DNA of 64,000 nucleotides, from positions 1,977,001 to 2,041,000 of the forward strand of contig NC_134754.1 in assembly GCF_050436995.1 (NCBI RefSeq). The letters are read 5' to 3'. This document shows positions 10,935-22,427 of the stretch, piece after piece. The position numbers and the translations under genes were made by a program. The notes below the pieces were generated by a model. The model did not search any database, was not told the origin of the DNA, and saw only the letters and a program-made list of their open reading frames with translations. Every line of letters begins with the position of its first letter. The first letter of the stretch is position 1. Origin of the DNA: Anticarsia gemmatalis (taxonomy: Eukaryota > Arthropoda > Insecta > Lepidoptera > Erebidae).

Positions 10935-11603
10935 TTATTTTGAAATAGACTTGGTAGAAGCAGCACAGTCCCAAGCTTTGTTATCATCTAAATAATCTTT
11001 AATAGCATAATATCCCTTACGACATAAATTACTTTTTACTAATAACTTAAATTTATTGAGACTTAAATTTTGAATTTCACTCGGGATTTTATTGTAGAAT
11101 CGCACACACTGACCTCCGAAGGATTTATTTATTTTTTGGAGCCTAGTGACTGGGATAACAAGTTTGTCTTTATTGCATGTATTTATATTGTGCATGTCAC
11201 TCTTTTTTTTAAAAAGGGATATATTTTTATGTACATAAATTAAGTTTTCATAAATATATTGACTTGCCACTGTCATTATATTTATTTCCTTGAAATTTTC
11301 CCTTAGTGAATGTCTACTTCCTAAATTATAAATTGCACGAATAGCCCTTTTCTGCAGCACAAAGATGGTTTGGGTGTCGGCAGCATTACCCCAGAGTAGA
11401 ATTCCATAAGACATGACACTATGGAAGTAACTGAAGTAGACTAATCTAGCTGTTTCAATGTCAGTAAGTTGACGAATTTTTCTGACCGCGTAGGCTGCAG
11501 AACTAAGTCTATTCGCCAATTGTGATATATGAGGTCCCCACTGTAACTTACAATCTATTGTAATGCCTAAACAATTTAGCATTATCCACAAGGTCCAACA
11601 CAT
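10935..11603 (-). CDS. Partial LINE reverse transcriptase, C-terminal part (222 codons)
   Basis: The frame begins just before the thumb-region motif LGITIDCKLQWGPHI and continues with the conserved block SSAAYAVRKIRQLTD, then YFSYFHSVMSYGILLWGN, LQKRAIRAIYNL and SFGGQCVRFYNKIPSEIQNL. In CR1, Jockey and related LINE proteins this order follows the YADD catalytic site, so the finger and palm domains, the YADD site and the endonuclease are all lost upstream by 5' truncation. The frame is open to its natural stop, which suggests moderate age. The first methionine is not the native start. It would have supplied reverse transcription for target-primed insertion; this fragment cannot. Clade assignment (CR1 versus Daphne or Jockey) is uncertain. 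Confidence 0.7.
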   Translation of the reverse strand: MCWTLWIMLNCLGITIDCKLQWGPHISQLANRLSSAAYAVRKIRQLTDIETARLVYFSYFHSVMSYGILLWGNAADTQTIFVLQKRAIRAIYNLGSRHSLRENFKEINIMTVASQYIYENLIYVHKNISLFKKKSDMHNINTCNKDKLVIPVTRLQKINKSFGGQCVRFYNKIPSEIQNLSLNKFKLLVKSNLCRKGYYAIKDYLDDNKAWDCAASTKSISK

Positions 11604-11689
11604 CTTCCTTATAGATTAAATAGATTTGTATGTCGCTTGAACACGAAAGTCGTTGAGTATCGGCTTGTGTACGAAGGGGCTTATTTATA

Positions 11690-13000
11690 AGGAACGTATA
11701 TCAATTACCTTAAGGTTTTATTCTTTCGAACATCGCGTATATTTACATGATTCATTTGTGTTATAATTGTTGCGTTTATTGTTTGGTACAATATGTATGG
11801 ATGTGTATTAAGCAAAATAAGTTCGTAGGCAAGTGGAGTTGTTTGATCTTAACAATACGCCATTGCAAAAAAAGGTGAATTTTATGTTTATTGTTTAAGC
11901 GTATGTTTCTTTTGGCAACCACTATTTAGTCGTAAGGTTTATTCATTTCATCATATTCATCATTATTTCACTATATCCATCAGTATAAAAAATATATATA
12001 AACTAATATATATTTTAAAGTATTATGTCGTTTTAAGCTTTTCAGCTTTATAACCGAAGCATTTTACATGAAATGAAACAAGGTGAACTATATTTTTAAT
12101 TGCAAAAGAAGTGGCGGACGGACTGAAAAGGTAGGCGTAGTATGTAATGTAGAATGATGTTATTAAAAGATAACTAATTAACTAAATGTATCATATAAAT
12201 TCAAACCTCCACATTTATAATATTAGCAAGACACCAAAACTTAAACTAAGTTGGTAGTAAACTGACTAATTAAGTAGATTATGAAAAAAAAAAATGTTTA
12301 TGAAAAATGGACTAAAACAATGGCCTAAGGCAAGGAAAGCCACCTGTCAGTGCCTATGTCAATTATTTTTTATGCATATAAAGTAATTTTGCAATAAAGT
12401 AACTTACCCTACACCCTAAGGAAAGACAGGAATGTGGACAATGAAATTATTGTCTCTTGCATACATAAATTATGACCGAGACATTCAAATTATGCGTCAC
12501 TTAAGTGGTTTTTAATGTACAGGCTATCATTATTTTCTATTATCGTATTTTTTGCGAAACAAAGCACATTTTACACTACAATGAAATATGTTTTAGTCTT
12601 CCGAGGCCTTCTTAAAACAAAAGAATTTGAGTCAAAAATTCTGTAAAGAGACTTACTTCTGAAGCTTCAAGCTAATTTAGTCTTCCGAGGATGTGAACTA
12701 ATACTAGAAACTTTCTCGCCTTAAAAAATCTTTAAGATATTTATGCGGCCCGAAGTCGAAAATGTGTGTTAATGAGATATGCATTTAATCTGCCGAGATC
12801 CTATTTTTATGACATTATTTTGAAAACCTTAAATTTTCAATTAAGTTACTGTATTGCAAGCCAGAATTACGCTCCTAAACCTAGCACTGTAGACCTCCAA
12901 AGTCGTCAAACAGACCAATAAACAGATCCAAAACCTCACAAACGTCACAGTCCCAGATTATCATAGAAACAGTAGCAAACACTAGGAATTATTACACGAA
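11690..13000. other. AT-rich stretch without a gene
   Basis: No coding signal. A 15-bp direct repeat tttagtcttccgagg is present at 12592-12606 and 12676-12690, with about 70 bp between the copies. Confidence 0.4.
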
Positions 13001-13014
13001 CTCAACTCGAAGGG

Positions 13015-13165
13015 TGTATAAGTCAAAATCGGCGCGCGCTTGCACCGTCAACGATCGTAAACAACATTAACATTGCCGTAAATTGTGTGATGACGTAATA
13101 CTCCTTGCACAGTAGCCGGTGAAGAAACGGGGGCTATGAAATATAGCGGGATGTTGAGCGAAGCG
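13015..13165. promoter_or_regulatory. Small CpG-rich segment with a CRE-like site
   Basis: Locally CG-rich (tcggcgcgcgcttgcaccgt, cggtgaagaaacgggggct) in AT-rich flanks, with tgatgacgtaat resembling a CREB/ATF or bZIP half-palindrome. No TATA box, start codon or coding frame is tied to it. It could be an enhancer or an unannotated promoter. Confidence 0.2.
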
Positions 13166-13855
13166 GGTAGCCTTGAGTGATATAATTCTAGTCGAATAAA
13201 TATCTTTTAGAAAATATTTTTTTTTTTAAATATGTGCAATGTTTGTGATGTCACCTTTATCCCCTTCCATTTAAATACAAGCATACAGGTCATACAGAAG
13301 GATTAAATATGAAAGCATAGAAAGTTATAGCTATGAATTAAGCAGAGTTTATCCACTTACTGCTCCTAAATACCCCAATTATAGAATTGACGTAAAAATT
13401 ATACTAAATCTGTCATGAAATACTTACAGAATCGAAGTAATTTAAACCATTTATTGTTGTAACATTTAAAAAAACATCACAAATACAGTACTCAGTAACC
13501 AGTCGGTACATTTATATGCAAGAAGTGTCTACAGCTCAGTGTACGCTGTGCTAGGCACAGCACTGATTTTTAGCTGCCCCTAATAATATATTTAATATTG
13601 CACGCGACAAAAAAAAACAACACAGTACTTTAAGAAATAAAAACAAATGAATTATTATGATGAGAGCTCAAAGAACTGGCTAACAAAACGATGAGCTTGA
13701 AGAGATTTTAAGTATACCGCTAACTTCATAGCTCCATATAACATATTATTGGTGAAATAATCTGAACACAGAGCCACCGTGCAACATAACTCTCAATTAT
13801 CGACATCAAAGCTCGCGACGACTGTCCTGGCCACGTCAAAGTTCATAGTGTACTA

Positions 13856-13868
13856 TGACGTCACGTGA
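13856..13868. promoter_or_regulatory. Overlapping perfect CRE and E-box
   Basis: TGACGTCA (13856-13863) overlaps TCACGTGA (13861-13868), so a full CREB/ATF palindrome and a CACGTG E-box share two to three bases. The surrounding 60 bp is moderately CpG-rich. Function is inferred only from the motif words. Confidence 0.3.
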
Positions 13869-14282
13869 CGAACATTGATTTATACGCACATAGTTTTTGA
13901 TATTTGAATAAATATCTACGTAATAATGTATTGAGGTGACTTATCTATAAGATATTGAGAGAAACCGGTCGTTTCTAGGTTTGTTTATTCTAAGTAATCT
14001 CGGAAAAAGATAAGCTATGGTAATGGTTTATTTTATCGTTTAATATGTTTATGATCCCTTCACTGTAAGGTACATGGTCACTGACTGACATGTTAGATTG
14101 TTTAGGAATGTACCTACTTGTACCGTAATTTTATTACATTCTTTTTCCTCAGACTGACAATTTCTACGCCTTAAAATGAACCTCATAATTGAGGCCTGAG
14201 AACTTCCTCTTGCTCTTCTCCCCAATATGGTCCCATTTTTTCTACCTAAGCGTAAGATCAAAAAAATCATTCAAAATATCCT

Positions 14283-14400
14283 TTACTTCGTAAACTTCGT
14301 AAGTACAAAGTATTTGAAATAGTCATGTATTGTAATATTTGATCGCTTCGGAAAAGCTGGCTGCTCGTGAAAAGAAACGGCAAGAAACGTCAATATTTTT
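14283..14400 (-). repeat. Fragment of the CR1-like LINE 3' untranslated region
   Basis: The plus strand holds cttcgtaaacttcgtaagta, tatttgaaatagtcatgtat, cttcggaaaagctggctgct and cgtgaaaagaaacggcaaga. These align in order with 10705-10800 of the longer LINE copy. The protein part and the TTTGAC tail are absent. Confidence 0.6.
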
Positions 14401-14943
14401 ATTACAATTCCATGTTGATGATTTACAGTGTGCAATTTAAAAAATAGAGTTAATAATAAAAAAGGTTGGGTAGTTCTGACATTTGAGTCTTCTATCAATA
14501 AAAAAAAGAGTACCTGTCACTTCAAGGAAACATATAAATAACTATATTGCATCACTAATATATTATTATTGGGATGGGATATTACAAGTATCGAGTGTTC
14601 ATAAATCTAAGCAAGAGGCTGCAATAAAGAAGGCAAACGCAAGGAAACTGGATATAGATTAACTGTGTACGTGCCGACAATACTGATGTAATGAAAGTTT
14701 GTCTCTACGCGATCACTACCGTTTTGCTGTGATATTTTTGAAGTATATGAGATTGTATTTAAGTTACGATTTCGGCGACGTAGCATCATTTTGCAATACA
14801 ATAATGTTTTAATTTAGATGACTTACTTAATGATTGTCTCTTTTAGTTTAATAGGCTGTCATTGCCATATTTGACAGGTATATAACGCCCTAATTGATTA
14901 TCTAGATACCTAGACATCCTTAATAGATTTTGTGCATTTGTTT

Positions 14944-15102
14944 TAATGAAGAGCCGAATGGTATAAGTTTGTACCTCCCTCGTAAGTGGTCGACGGTTCG
15001 AACCCGAGACCCGCATTTGGGCAGCGTTGTGAACTTAAGACCGAATACTACCCTCTTTCGGGAAAATACCCTTGCCCAGCACTGGGACGGTAAAGAGTTG
15101 AA
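14944..15102 (+). repeat. tRNA-derived SINE, middle deleted
   Basis: The head gagccgaatggtataagttt with B box ggttcgaaccc (about 14994) runs directly into the 3' module cccgcatttgggcagcgttg, gtgaacttaagaccgaatac and ccttgcccagcactgggacg. The middle 'ttagaaataattattac...ggaaaacatc' block of the 7.4-kb copy is missing. Two overlapping frames of 81 and 102 codons on opposite strands lie over it and are artefacts of the repeat. Confidence 0.7.
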
Positions 15103-15489
15103 AGTAACAGTAGACATCAATCTAAAGGCTGCTGTGGCGAGAACTACTTTGTATTTCATATCACTTACTACATAATATGAATTAACTAACCCGTGAAATG
15201 AAGGCATCATATAAAACCAATGATGCAACTATAACACATTAATTTTTATGCCAAAACACTGAAGATGTTAATCTAAAGTGTATCTAAATACCCGTACTAA
15301 TTCAGTAAATGGCATCACCTGCCATGGAGCTATTACTTTACTCCTCAGGCTTCGTGAGGGAGGTCCTATCTCTCATAATAACATTGTAGATAGGCTAATG
15401 ATGATGATCATATTGGCCTATTTAGTTTGTCTTGCAGATGATCAGCCGAAGGCTATATTGAAGCCTGGCTTTTCTCGTGTTGAATAAAA

Positions 15490-15980
15490 ATTGGACTTAC
15501 GTAAGTTTTTAGTATATGAAAGGCTTATACTTGAAGGTCAGACACGAAACACGACAATTTATAATTTTTTATAATGCATATTTTGAATGGCAAAGGTTTT
15601 TAACAGTCTTCGTAACCTGCGGTTCTGTATGTATGTAAGTTGTTTCAAATACGTGCAAAGATTATCTTCAATATATAAACCGAAATTCACATTATTTATA
15701 GCTATAAATTAGATAATAATCTATATTTACTAATATTATATAGTCTATTATATGTTGTACACAAAACAAACATGTTTAAGTAATTAGTTAACTAATTAGT
15801 GGTATTCGACAAGAAAGCTTGCGTGTTTATCACGAGGTACCTATTTTATATACAGTTTGGATTAAATTCAAACTAAATTCACTTTATAAGGCTTACAATA
15901 AATTGAAGACAATGATACAAAACCCAATAATATCAACAAAGAAGACCTGACTATTTACAAACTAAATGAAAATATAGAAG
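15490..15980. other. AT-rich stretch, nothing recognised
   Basis: No frame or repeat supported between the SINE region and the Helitron-like copy. Confidence 0.4.
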
Positions 15981-15981
15981 A

Positions 15982-16234
15982 TAGCTGACCCGCGCAACTT
16001 CGCTTGCGTCACATAAGAGGGAATGGGTCAAAATTTTCCCCGTTTTTGTAACATTTTTCACTGGCACTCTGCTCCTATTGGTAGTAGCGTGATGGTATAG
16101 CCTATAACCTTCCCCGATAAATGGACTATCTAACACTGAAAGAATTTTTCAAATCGGACCAGTAGTTCCTGAGATTAGCGCGTTCAAACAAACAAACAAA
16201 CAAACTCTTCAGCTTTATAATATTAGTATAGATA
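15982..16234 (-). mobile_element. Non-autonomous Helitron-like element, copy 3
   Basis: The most intact body of the three copies: plus-strand agctgacccgcgcaacttcg, cataagagggaatgggtcaa, cactggcactctgctcctat, ctatctaacactgaaagaat, ggaccagtagttcctgagat and the final tataatattagtatagata. The expected ACTAG start is degraded to gatag. A 61-codon minus-strand frame inside it is an artefact. Confidence 0.6.
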
Positions 16235-16292
16235 TAGCAGTAATGACATAGAAAAGCAAAGCCATAAGAAAGAATCACCTGTAAATTTGAAG

Positions 16293-16380
16293 CTGTCTGT
16301 TACGCTTTTACGACTAAACTACTGGATCTATTTCGGTGAAATATATCAAAGAAGAGTTCAAGACACCAGAGCGTGACGAA
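16293..16380 (+). repeat. Fragment of a second Helitron-like family body
   Basis: ctgtctgttacgcttttacg followed by actaaactactggatctatt and tcggtgaaata matches the body that follows 'aatattataaatgcgaaagt' in the family at 38567. Both termini are missing. Confidence 0.4.
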
Positions 16381-16590
16381 TATTAAAAAGGAAACCAACA
16401 ATAAATAAATAAAGAAAGGAAAAATGTACGCACCTTGCAGAGTTTCTTCTTGATCGTAGATTCCAAATTCTGTCAAAGAAATAGAGTATTTGTTAGGTGT
16501 TAGACAAGCAAAGAAAATCAAGTCCTGTTATTAGATTATTGTATTAAAGAAGAATGTTAGCCTGCGATCCATCAGAGTTAAAAGAAAACA

Positions 16591-16752
16591 GTAGTTCGAT
16601 TCTCTACAATTATTGACTGCTGACTATCGAGAAATTTTCTATGAAAATCTGTTTAGCGCCCCTACCGGACTCCGTAGGAACTATTTTGCCAGTACATTTT
16701 AAATGTCAAACTCTCGATACTCGACAGTACCGATTGTAGAGAATCAAGTTAC
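16591..16752. mobile_element. 162-bp MITE with terminal inverted repeats
   Basis: Left end gtagttcgattctctacaat; the right end is its inverted counterpart attgtagagaatcaagttac. Between them is a body with tatgaaaatctgtttagcgc and agtacattttaaatgtcaaa, shared with 2-341 and 32389-32556. This is the intact form that shows where the nested repeat entered the copy at the window start. No coding capacity. Confidence 0.75.
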
Positions 16753-17084
16753 AGAATATAGTTGCTTTTAATTCATTTTGACGAGACTTCAACAACGGAA
16801 AATATTTAGCGAAAAAATTTAAAACCGATTGGAACAAAGAGAAGAATGTACAGAATGCTCGTTATTTAAAAAATGCCTGTTTTAAATAAAAATACTGAAA
16901 TAAAATGCCTTTATAATTTAAAGCCATTTGTAAAAATCTCGTCATAATGTAAAACTGTATTTTGTTTCGATTAATAGAATTATTGCATTCAGAAAACATC
17001 ACCGCGTCATGCAATTAGAGATAGGAGAATTAGAGGTTAAAGGATAGAAATAAAAACAAGATTATAGATTTTGAAAAGAATTTA

Positions 17085-17225
17085 TTTATACATACATATA
17101 TAATATCACGCCTTTTCCCATAGGGGTGGGCAAAGACCAAAGAACGCCAATTGGTAAACATACGATCCTTACAAACTTCCCATGCCTCATTCACATCCAT
17201 ACATCTTGTCATACAGGACCTCCAG
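17085..17225 (+). repeat. Dispersed repeat 'tatcacgccttttccca...' copy 1
   Basis: Landmarks are tatcacgccttttcccatag, gtgggcaaagaccaaagaac, gatccttacaaacttcccat and cattcacatccatacatctt. A second copy lies at 54934-55035. I know this family as very common in moth genomes. It carries no ORF and its class is not clear from the sequence. Confidence 0.6.
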
Positions 17226-17545
17226 TTTATTTATATACACTATAATAAAGTATATAAGGAAGGCGAAAGTATCTTGTAAATATAATCAATATAAGAATCA
17301 TCGTATTTTGGCATGCAAGAGACACGATACTTCAAATAAATTTGTAACCTTACAACTTTATTGACTGAAATTCAGTAAGCTACCATTAAGAATTTAACCT
17401 CGAAATGAGACAGGTTTGAGACAAGATTAAAGACGAAAAATCAGCTTTATTTTAAGGCACCTTGATCTCAATACAAATTTAGTAAAACATTACATATGAC
17501 AGTGATCTACCATAACGATCTCTCAACGTTCAAAGTTTATAATAC

Positions 17546-17815
17546 ATACATACAGAGTATCACGCCTTTTATACCCAAAGGTTTAGGTAGAGGTGTATGA
17601 AATACACACGTGTTTCGCCGTTTATACGTTAGTCCTATATAAGTGGGGTAAGTCTATTGCCTTTTCTGGGCACGTTACCAAACTCTGTGCTACTATAGAG
17701 ACATTTTCTTAGACAAATTAGAAAATACCAATAGCACTTTCTACGACTCGGGAATCGACGCCATAATCAGCAGTCGGATACCCTACCCACCGCGCAACGA
17801 AGACAAGAAAGAGTT
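17546..17815 (-). repeat. tRNA-derived SINE on the minus strand
   Basis: On the minus strand a tRNA-like head (gcgcggtgggtagggtatcc, then a B-box-like cgtcgattcccgagtcgtag) is followed by aatttgtctaagaaaatgtc, ctatagtagcacagagtttg and a tail ending aggcgtgatactctgtatg. The head differs from that of the SINE at 7445, so this is a second SINE family. A fragment of its tail region (ggtataggtagaggtgtgtg) recurs at 33333-33352. Confidence 0.55.
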
Positions 17816-17819
17816 CATA

Positions 17820-19780
17820 TTACTCTGTAGATTTTAATCCAAAAAAATCATGAAATTTATGACGTTCAGTGAAAATCGTTTTAATAAAACTTTACATGCG
17901 CTATAGGCAATTCATTTCGTGTATAATTCGGCCATACAATTAATTAAGCCGATGGTCGGACAATAAATATCACGTATAACATTTATGAAGTAACTTCAAT
18001 CAGTATATTGGTTGTTTTATTGAAGCAAGTCACGAATATATCGAATGTACGTGTGCATGTTGCTATTGACAGATGGCTTAAATTTGCAGAACTTCAATTA
18101 CGAATACGATAAAGTAATATGAACCAAACTACTTTCCATCAAACGGTCGAAAAGTGTAATACAGTAAAGTAGAAATTTCCCCTACAAAATTAAATATTGT
18201 AACAAAAGGTATATAGGTGTATAAAAACGATATTAGTATAGTCTACGTAAATAGCACAACTCACGCTAAAACGACGACTTATAACCAACTATCAAGATTC
18301 TCTATCAAGTGAAAACTGTATTGCAACACCGTGATGTTTATTTCATTTAATATAAATACTGGTTTTTGGCAAATTGTACTCAACATCGCGCGATTTATTG
18401 TAACAGATTTATGTAAAAAATAATGTTAATACCCAAACGACCCAGAAAGGCGCAGTAAAACAAATTAGGGACGATTTACTTCATGTATTTTGAACCTACA
18501 CTGCGAATTTTGAAACATAACGATCCGTTTCGTGACAAAATTAATTGTTTAAGGCTTAGTATGTCTGCTTTCTGACTCAGTCATTCAATGAAACTACAGA
18601 TTAAGACCTCATATCCAATGTTATACTTATTTACACCAGAAAATAGATTAGCCACATGACAAAAAATCGAAACATGTTTTTAGTGTCGCTAAAATATTAG
18701 GTGGAAAGAAAAGGTTAAGAAAAAACTACTAGAAATAAGCATATTCGACATATATTGGCCTTTTTGTAGAGCAGTAGACTACAAGTCACACTTGAAAAGC
18801 CCTACGTTTGTTAGTCCCATTATTCTTCTAAAGGAATAGATATAAACTCAAACCAATAACCAATTTCTACAAAATATAAAAAAAATATTCTCCCAATCTC
18901 GTCTATTTAACTAACAAAACGTCATAAGTGTCATTGTGGCAGCAGTCGCACGGCGTCGACCCAGATAACGATGTAATTGCAAGCCTTGATCCGCGCAAGC
19001 GCCGCCATTAGCGCGCATTTTAAATACCCCGAGTTGTATCCTAATTGCAGGGATATAGGCCACATGTGAGAAACCAATTGTAATTGTAGACAAGTGAATT
19101 ATGTCAGTGTAATTTGCTACTGTACTTAATGGTTTTTATACTTAAACGATTTGCTGTACTTTTCATAAAAAGGTAAGTAGTAAGACGAAACATACATTTT
19201 TCAAATAGATCAATCATGAACGCTTCTGATATGAATTGAAGATACATAGGTTTTATCTAAGATGATCAGTTTAAAAGAAATCTGTGAAAACTGACACAAA
19301 CACTGCAGCATGCTGTGAACGACAATCTTTTTATTGGTTAACCTGACACCTTAAAAAAATGAACCATATTATTACTTAAGTTACCAAATAATCTGCAGCT
19401 ACATAAACGATAATATTCCATTCAGTTCCTACTCTAGTTAAGCACATAAGTGAGCACAAACAAATCGTTTAAACCGATAAAACCAGCTCAGCTCGCGTAG
19501 ATTATAATTATTCATATGCCTCAACTCAACACGGCCCGGCTAACTGGTAAACTGCCATGTTTAAATTATACTAATCTCAGTAATACAAACTAATTATATT
19601 TATAGCACGGTATAATTGGTGCGGACGCATTAGCACCGGTTGTAAGAGAAACAAGGTAAGCGAATGTTTGTGTAATTTAATCATAGATGGGTAGAGACTA
19701 GAGACGTAAAAAATAAGTTTAGGCAATAACTGTCATTTCCTAAGTGCGACAATCAGTTCTGGACGAATATCTATAATTTG
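17820..19780. other. AT-rich stretch with one CpG-rich patch
   Basis: No gene supported. A small CG-rich patch at 18940-19020 (gcacggcgtcgacccagata, gcgcaagcgccgccattagc) contains a GCCAT word. The rest is AT-rich and unremarkable. Confidence 0.35.
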
Positions 19781-19784
19781 CATT

Positions 19785-19860
19785 TGGCCAGCGTGATGGT
19801 AGATAGAATCAAGACCTCCTCAATTCGGATGTAGGCCCTTGGCCAGAAATTGGTAAGTAA
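19785..19860 (+). repeat. Degraded SINE 3' module
   Basis: tttgcatttggccagcgtga, tggtagatagaatcaagacc, tcctcaattcggatg and cccttggccagaaattggta follow the order of the SINE 3' module at 7640-7710 with heavy divergence. Confidence 0.45.
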
Positions 19861-20163
19861 TGGATATAGTTTATTGTATTTAATAAGCACAATAGTTGTA
19901 TGTATGTACTAATTGTAGGTATACCAGCGTATACCTACAAGCTCAACATTTTGTAAATAAATTTAAAAAGTTTGCATTTATTTATTATGTATATTATATT
20001 TTCGCACAAATTAAAAGATTGATAGCTCAAATGCCTTCTCCTGTAATTAATAAATACAATCTTAAAAAAAAGTTTCTAACATTGTACTACAATTTGAAGA
20101 AATTCTGTCAATTCTAAGAATACCATTTCCGTATGTGTGTATAGAGCTTTTGGCATAATCTTT

Positions 20164-20443
20164 CTATCTGTATGAAGTGACGCGGCCACGGGCGAGTAGG
20201 TCGTTGGCAAAGTATTTCCTCAACTGACAAATGCGTCTGTCAAGACATTTGCAATACAAATCGTAATACATGGAAAGCATGAAGTAATACACAAAAATGT
20301 CCAAATTCCCACACGGCTGGCGGCAGGAGTGTGTGGGAGGAAAGAGGGCGAATCGTGAAACGTGCCCGTGAAATTGTGTCAAACGGACCGCGGTCAACCG
20401 TAGAGAACCAACATTATTTTTGACAGATATTTTAGTTGATCAA
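20164..20443 (-). other. Orphan reading frame with coding-like base usage
   Basis: An 80- to 90-codon minus-strand frame ends at tag 20164-20166. Third codon positions are clearly more GC-rich than the flanks. The peptide contains a hydrophobic run (DIFVYYFMLSMYYDLY) followed by a basic stretch (DRRICQLRKYF), loosely like a membrane segment plus cytoplasmic loop. A pyrimidine-rich tract ending cctgccgccag lies inside the frame and could be a splice acceptor. There is no ATG near the 5' end and no recognised domain. It may be a last exon, a decayed gene or chance. Confidence 0.2.
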
Positions 20444-20444
20444 C

Positions 20445-22425
20445 CATTTAATTTGTCTGTTGTAATTTTTTTTCTTGGTAATTAAGAACTTTTTATTTTT
20501 TTGTAGAGCCATTTGACATAGAGATAGACCGATCATATTTGAGATATTATTTTAAAACGTTTAAGTTCAGTAGTTAACATATGAATTGATTCCTAGAATT
20601 TTGCAGGAATCATTAAAGCAGAGACCGCATTAGATTAAGTTCGGGATAAATAAATATTAAATAATAAAGATTATAGACTAGTATAGTTTATAATCTCTAT
20701 ACCCCTATAGTCAAGTCACTCATGTCTAAGTAACTTTGAAAAATTAGCTTGTAAAACTAAAATAAAAACATAAAGCATCAGTCCCTATTTATAGTTACTT
20801 TAACATTTGAGTCATACATCTGAAATAGTCAGAATATGAACGTAAATATAAAGCAACAAGAACATGTTATTCAGTACATTACAAAGTTAGAATCCAAGGA
20901 TAGAACATGTGTTTATCAGATCATAATCAGTTAATATACGACTAAGTAACACGCACACACATGCTAACAGACCTTTACGGTGTATACTTCATCACTGACC
21001 TGAAAATATAACAAGACCTTATATTAATAAAATGCTAAATATTGTTAATTAAGTGCTTTTTTACAAGATATAGATTAGATACTCAGTTACGAAATGAAGT
21101 TCTAAAGCAAATAGTCAGGTTTAACGTGATAACGTATAAGGGAATCACTGGCTGTCGACGATTTGTTTCCTTTACTTAAAGTTGGTAATTTTTTACAGCT
21201 TTAATGTCGATTTATTAAATTTTAAACTCTTCACGGCTGTAGATGTGGCTGTTAGAGTGAGTAACTCATATAACTAAGACTATAAACAAGGTATCATCCC
21301 TAAAAAATAAACAAACGACCGAAATACACAATGATGAAATGCCATATATTTTTATTTGTTATTACATATTCATTATTTACGCAACTCAAAAATTAAATTG
21401 TAAATTTGAAGAGAAGAAGTCGTGTTAACTTAGATGATATATGACTATATTTGTAAAAATGCAACATAATGTATGAAAAATCAATAAATTAAACATTTTA
21501 ATGAACGCGTAATTGATGTTAAGTAATTTTTCATCTGTAATTTATCAAAACAATTGTATTGCCCATAAATATAACGAGAAAACGAGTCTTGAAGCATCTT
21601 CTATTAAATATTCTGAGGGTAGTTGTAAAAAAATAATTGTGTATTTAATAGTCACCTGCTTGTCAAGAAACATAAGTTGTCACTCCATGAATTACTTACA
21701 AGACGATACTTTTTTGTTCGCAATATGCTAACAATATGCTAATAAGAGCGTGTTGATATCGAAAAACCGCAATTTAGTTTGATTAAACTTCGATCTTTAA
21801 TACCAGGGAGTTGTAAATTGGAAATTAATATGAAAATTGGAAATATTTTAATAGTTTTATTAACGCTTTTAATTATAAATATAATAATAGCTTATCGTAT
21901 CGTTACATCTTTATCAACATCATTGCCATCGTAGGGAAACGGTAAGACAACAAAATATTTTTTTTTTAAACAAGGGACTCCAAAAAACATACATATCGCG
22001 GACACAAAGTAGGTACTGAAGAACAACTAATAATGAGATTTAAACGACAAAATAGAATTATTAGGATTGGGCTGTTGCGGTAGTTCATATTTTATGTTTA
22101 ATTCAATCCAATAATGATAGGATGATTTGATTGCACCAATAAATGCCTGCACGCCTTCATACAGGAAAATACTGGAATAGTTTTTCTTAATGACATAATA
22201 ACGGTTATTTATGTACTCTACTCACGTAAACCATGCTAACTACGAACGCAATATGTCAATAAAACCATAGATTCAATTGTTTATTTTCTTTATATTGCAT
22301 TAGACGGTCCTGTGAACCAATTCGCGATTGATACGACGAATGTTATCGATTCCTAGAATGGATATTGTATTTTGAGATAAATATTACCAAATAAAAAAAA
22401 TATATATATGTAACTCAAAGGTAAC
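20445..22425. other. AT-rich stretch, nothing recognised
   Basis: No frame, RNA gene or known repeat can be supported in this uniformly low-GC region. Confidence 0.4.
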
Positions 22426-22427
22426 TG

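Larger units (their letters stand above)
10681..11610 (-). mobile_element. 5'-truncated CR1/Jockey-group LINE
   Basis: On the minus strand this unit has a partial reverse-transcriptase frame (11603-10935), then a 3' UTR and a tandem TTTGAC tail (plus-strand agtcaaagtcaaagtcaaa at 10681). The 3' UTR includes gagtttcttgccgtttcttc, ttacgagcaacagcttttcc and aagaatatttgac; a shorter diverged copy of this UTR lies at 14283-14395. The catalytic half of the protein is missing, so the copy is dead. A 22-bp sequence (attaataacaatgtcataat...) is repeated three times within the UTR at 10843-10920. Confidence 0.7.

Noticed and set aside
14920..15228. 81- and 102-codon frames on opposite strands
   Set aside because: They lie over a tRNA-derived SINE.
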